Shown here: positions 62,840 to 64,000 of the stretch, piece after piece
Numbering within the stretch: the first letter of the stretch is position 1
How the letters are laid out: every line of letters begins with the position of its first letter
Source: Helicobacter cholecystus
GTDB lineage: Bacteria; Campylobacterota; Campylobacteria; Campylobacterales; Helicobacteraceae
Direction: 5' to 3'
Assembly (NCBI RefSeq): GCF_003364215.1
Contig: NZ_NXLU01000006.1
Location: 28,505-92,504, forward strand
Length of the DNA stretch: 64,000 nucleotides
The notes under the pieces: generated by a model
The model's input: the letters and a program-made list of their open reading frames with translations, nothing else
Databases searched by the model: none
What the model was told of the DNA's origin: nothing
Program-made: the position numbers and the translations under genes

Positions 62840-63985
62840 TTGTTTTTTAATCGTAGAATCTTAGCACATTTTGATTTTTTGATTCCCGTGCTTATTTTGC
62901 CTATTATAGGGATCTCTTTATTTTTGATTTATGAGCTTGGGAGTTCTCTTGTTTATAAACAACTCATCTATATTGGTGGGTCCTTTATGATTGCATATTT
63001 TGTTTTTTTTATCCCTTTTAGAAAACTCTCAAAAAGTATTTATTTTTTTTATTGGTTTTGTTTGGGATTGCTGATCCTTGTAGAATTTTTAGGCACAAAA
63101 AAATTAGGTGCTCAACGTTGGATTGAAATTCCCTTTACTTCTTTTTCAATTCAACCCAGTGAGATTTTTAAAATCGCTTTAATGCTTATGCTTGCCCTTG
63201 TCATTAGACAAAATCCACCTCCTAAAGATGGATATGATTGGAGAGAATTTTTTAGAATCTCAGCCTTTATTCTTGTTCCTTTTTTCATCATCTTACAACA
63301 GCCTGATCTTGGAACTGCACTTACTGTGCTTTTTATGGGATTTGGAGCTTTATTTTTAATTGGGGTGAATAAAAAAATTTGGATCACACTCATCATTGTT
63401 TTTTCAATCTCTTCTCCACTTATTTATCAATATGGAATTAGAGATTATCAAAAAAAACGTATTCATGATTTTCTAGGAGAAAAGCCCTCCCATCAAGTCA
63501 CACAATCTATCATCGCCATTGGTGCTGGAGGTGCAAGAGGAAAGCAAAAAAATCAAGCAACACAATCTCAGCTCAAATTTCTCCCCATTGCTACAAGCGA
63601 TTTTATCTTTGCCTATTACATAGAACGTTTTGGATTTATTGGGGGATTAACATTAATCACAATTTATATGATCCTTATCTTTCATATTCTCTCTTACACA
63701 CTCCTTAATCTCAAAGATTATTTTCTAAGAGTTGTGGCAAGTTGTGTGGGGATATTATTTTTTGTATATATGAGTGTTAATATTGCTATGACTATTGGCT
63801 TTGCACCTGTTGTAGGATTACCTCTTCCACTCTTTAGCTATGGAGGAACAAGCTTTTTAACTTTTATTATCATGTTAGCAATTCTAGAAAATTTACTTGC
63901 TTTTCGATTTGATCTTAAGTATAATACGCCCTCCCCAAAAAAATTCGGATCTTTAGCTCAGCTGGTCAGAGCACTCGGCTCATAA
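62840..63985 (+). CDS. rodA: rod shape-determining peptidoglycan polymerase RodA
   Basis: RodA is the SEDS-family glycosyltransferase of lateral wall growth. The protein has about ten TM helices and the SEDS motifs LGAQRWIEIP, IQPSEIFKIALMLML, QPDLGTALTVLFMG, and VGLPLPLFSYGGTSFL near the end. I place the start at TTG 62840 (AGGA 6 nt upstream, 381 aa). A TTG at 62807 in frame would add 11 residues but abuts the rluD start and has no site. The reading frame has no stop before TAA 63983-63985, so the last 13 codons run through the tRNA-Met gene that starts at 63947. Confidence 0.92.
   Translation: MFFNRRILAHFDFLIPVLILPIIGISLFLIYELGSSLVYKQLIYIGGSFMIAYFVFFIPFRKLSKSIYFFYWFCLGLLILVEFLGTKKLGAQRWIEIPFTSFSIQPSEIFKIALMLMLALVIRQNPPPKDGYDWREFFRISAFILVPFFIILQQPDLGTALTVLFMGFGALFLIGVNKKIWITLIIVFSISSPLIYQYGIRDYQKKRIHDFLGEKPSHQVTQSIIAIGAGGARGKQKNQATQSQLKFLPIATSDFIFAYYIERFGFIGGLTLITIYMILIFHILSYTLLNLKDYFLRVVASCVGILFFVYMSVNIAMTIGFAPVVGLPLPLFSYGGTSFLTFIIMLAILENLLAFRFDLKYNTPSPKKFGSLAQLVRALGS
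63920..63925 (+). promoter_or_regulatory. -10 element for tRNA-Met inside rodA
   Basis: A perfect TATAAT lies 21 nt before the tRNA 5' end, within rodA codons Lys-Tyr-Asn. It allows the tRNA to be made independently of rodA. Confidence 0.55.
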
Positions 63986-64000
63986 CCGATTGGTCGCAGG
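63947..64000 (+). tRNA. tRNA-Met(CAT), 3' truncated by window end
   Basis: The first 54 nt are present: acceptor GGATCTT, T8, D-arm AGCTCAGCTGGTCAGAGC, and anticodon loop CTCATAA giving CAU. GCTC/GAGC pairs in the D-stem are intact. The anticodon stem has one C-T mismatch at 27-43. Elongator Met is the likeliest; a lysidine-modified Ile tRNA with CAU cannot be excluded without the 3' half. The first 39 nt overlap the rodA coding sequence. Confidence 0.85.

Overview
The window is about 64 kb of low-G+C, very densely packed chromosome from an epsilonproteobacterium, almost certainly a Helicobacter other than H. pylori. The evidence is gene content and gene order (compared from memory, not by search). 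There is a small Helicobacter-type BioV esterase, a bifunctional ispDF next to an HP1021-type orphan response regulator, a PabB-PabC fusion, VacA-type giant autotransporters, and several blocks that follow H. pylori order: tgt to ftsH-like; mnmE to csrA; mutS2, murC and aminotransferase; lysA to pabB; rodA to fliS. I see no rRNA, insertion sequence, prophage or CRISPR array.

Layout. 1-9.6 kb, mostly plus strand: dapF, tgt (minus), an RCK-like protein, aroB, an MscS-type channel, mtaB, an FtsH paralogue that has lost its protease motif, and bioV. 9.6-11.4 kb: a membrane PDC-sensor protein and the longest non-coding gap. 11.4-19.8 kb, minus strand: a 13-gene run rdgB-truB-csrA-ispE-smpB-exbB-exbD-rpmH-rnpA-yidD-yidC-jag-mnmE, centred on RNA modification, translation and membrane insertion, interrupted by one terminator/promoter after exbD. 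19.8-22.4 kb: a YajR-like transporter, ttcA and a four-tRNA operon (Gly-Leu-Cys-Ser, minus). 22.4-30.2 kb, mainly plus: a probable structured small RNA, an aminotransferase, murC, mutS2, a Sel1 lipoprotein (minus), rplY, pth and an LptF/G permease. 30.2-35.8 kb: mrp, ispDF, HP1021-like regulator, a degenerate ATP-sulfurylase-like protein, pgpA and a small outer-membrane barrel. 35.9-38.7 kb: glyS and an SLT-fold protein. 38.7-49.0 kb: two tandem giant autotransporters. 49.0-53.7 kb: pabBC, a DUF2156-like protein, chorismate mutase, lysA and bioD. 53.7-62.8 kb: fliT-like, fliS, fliD, flaG, a degenerate EnvC-like protein, ftsX, ftsE, trmB, an FN3 lipoprotein and rluD, all minus. The last kilobase holds rodA, whose stop codon lies inside a tRNA-Met gene cut by the window end.

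How the genes work together. Cell-wall supply and shape genes recur (dapF, murC, rodA, ftsEX with the EnvC-like protein, lysA as the branch that uses meso-diaminopimelate). Ribosome and tRNA maturation is concentrated in the 11-22 kb block. The flagellar filament-cap block flaG-fliD-fliS has a sigma-28-like promoter, and a similar element precedes the small outer-membrane protein.

The points most worth following up are the rodA/tRNA-Met overlap, the structured RNA at about 22.5 kb, the tandem autotransporters with non-ATG starts, the ATP-sulfurylase-like protein without its catalytic motifs, and the pseudoprotease FtsH. No wholly new multi-gene system is evident. Most of the window is conserved housekeeping sequence.
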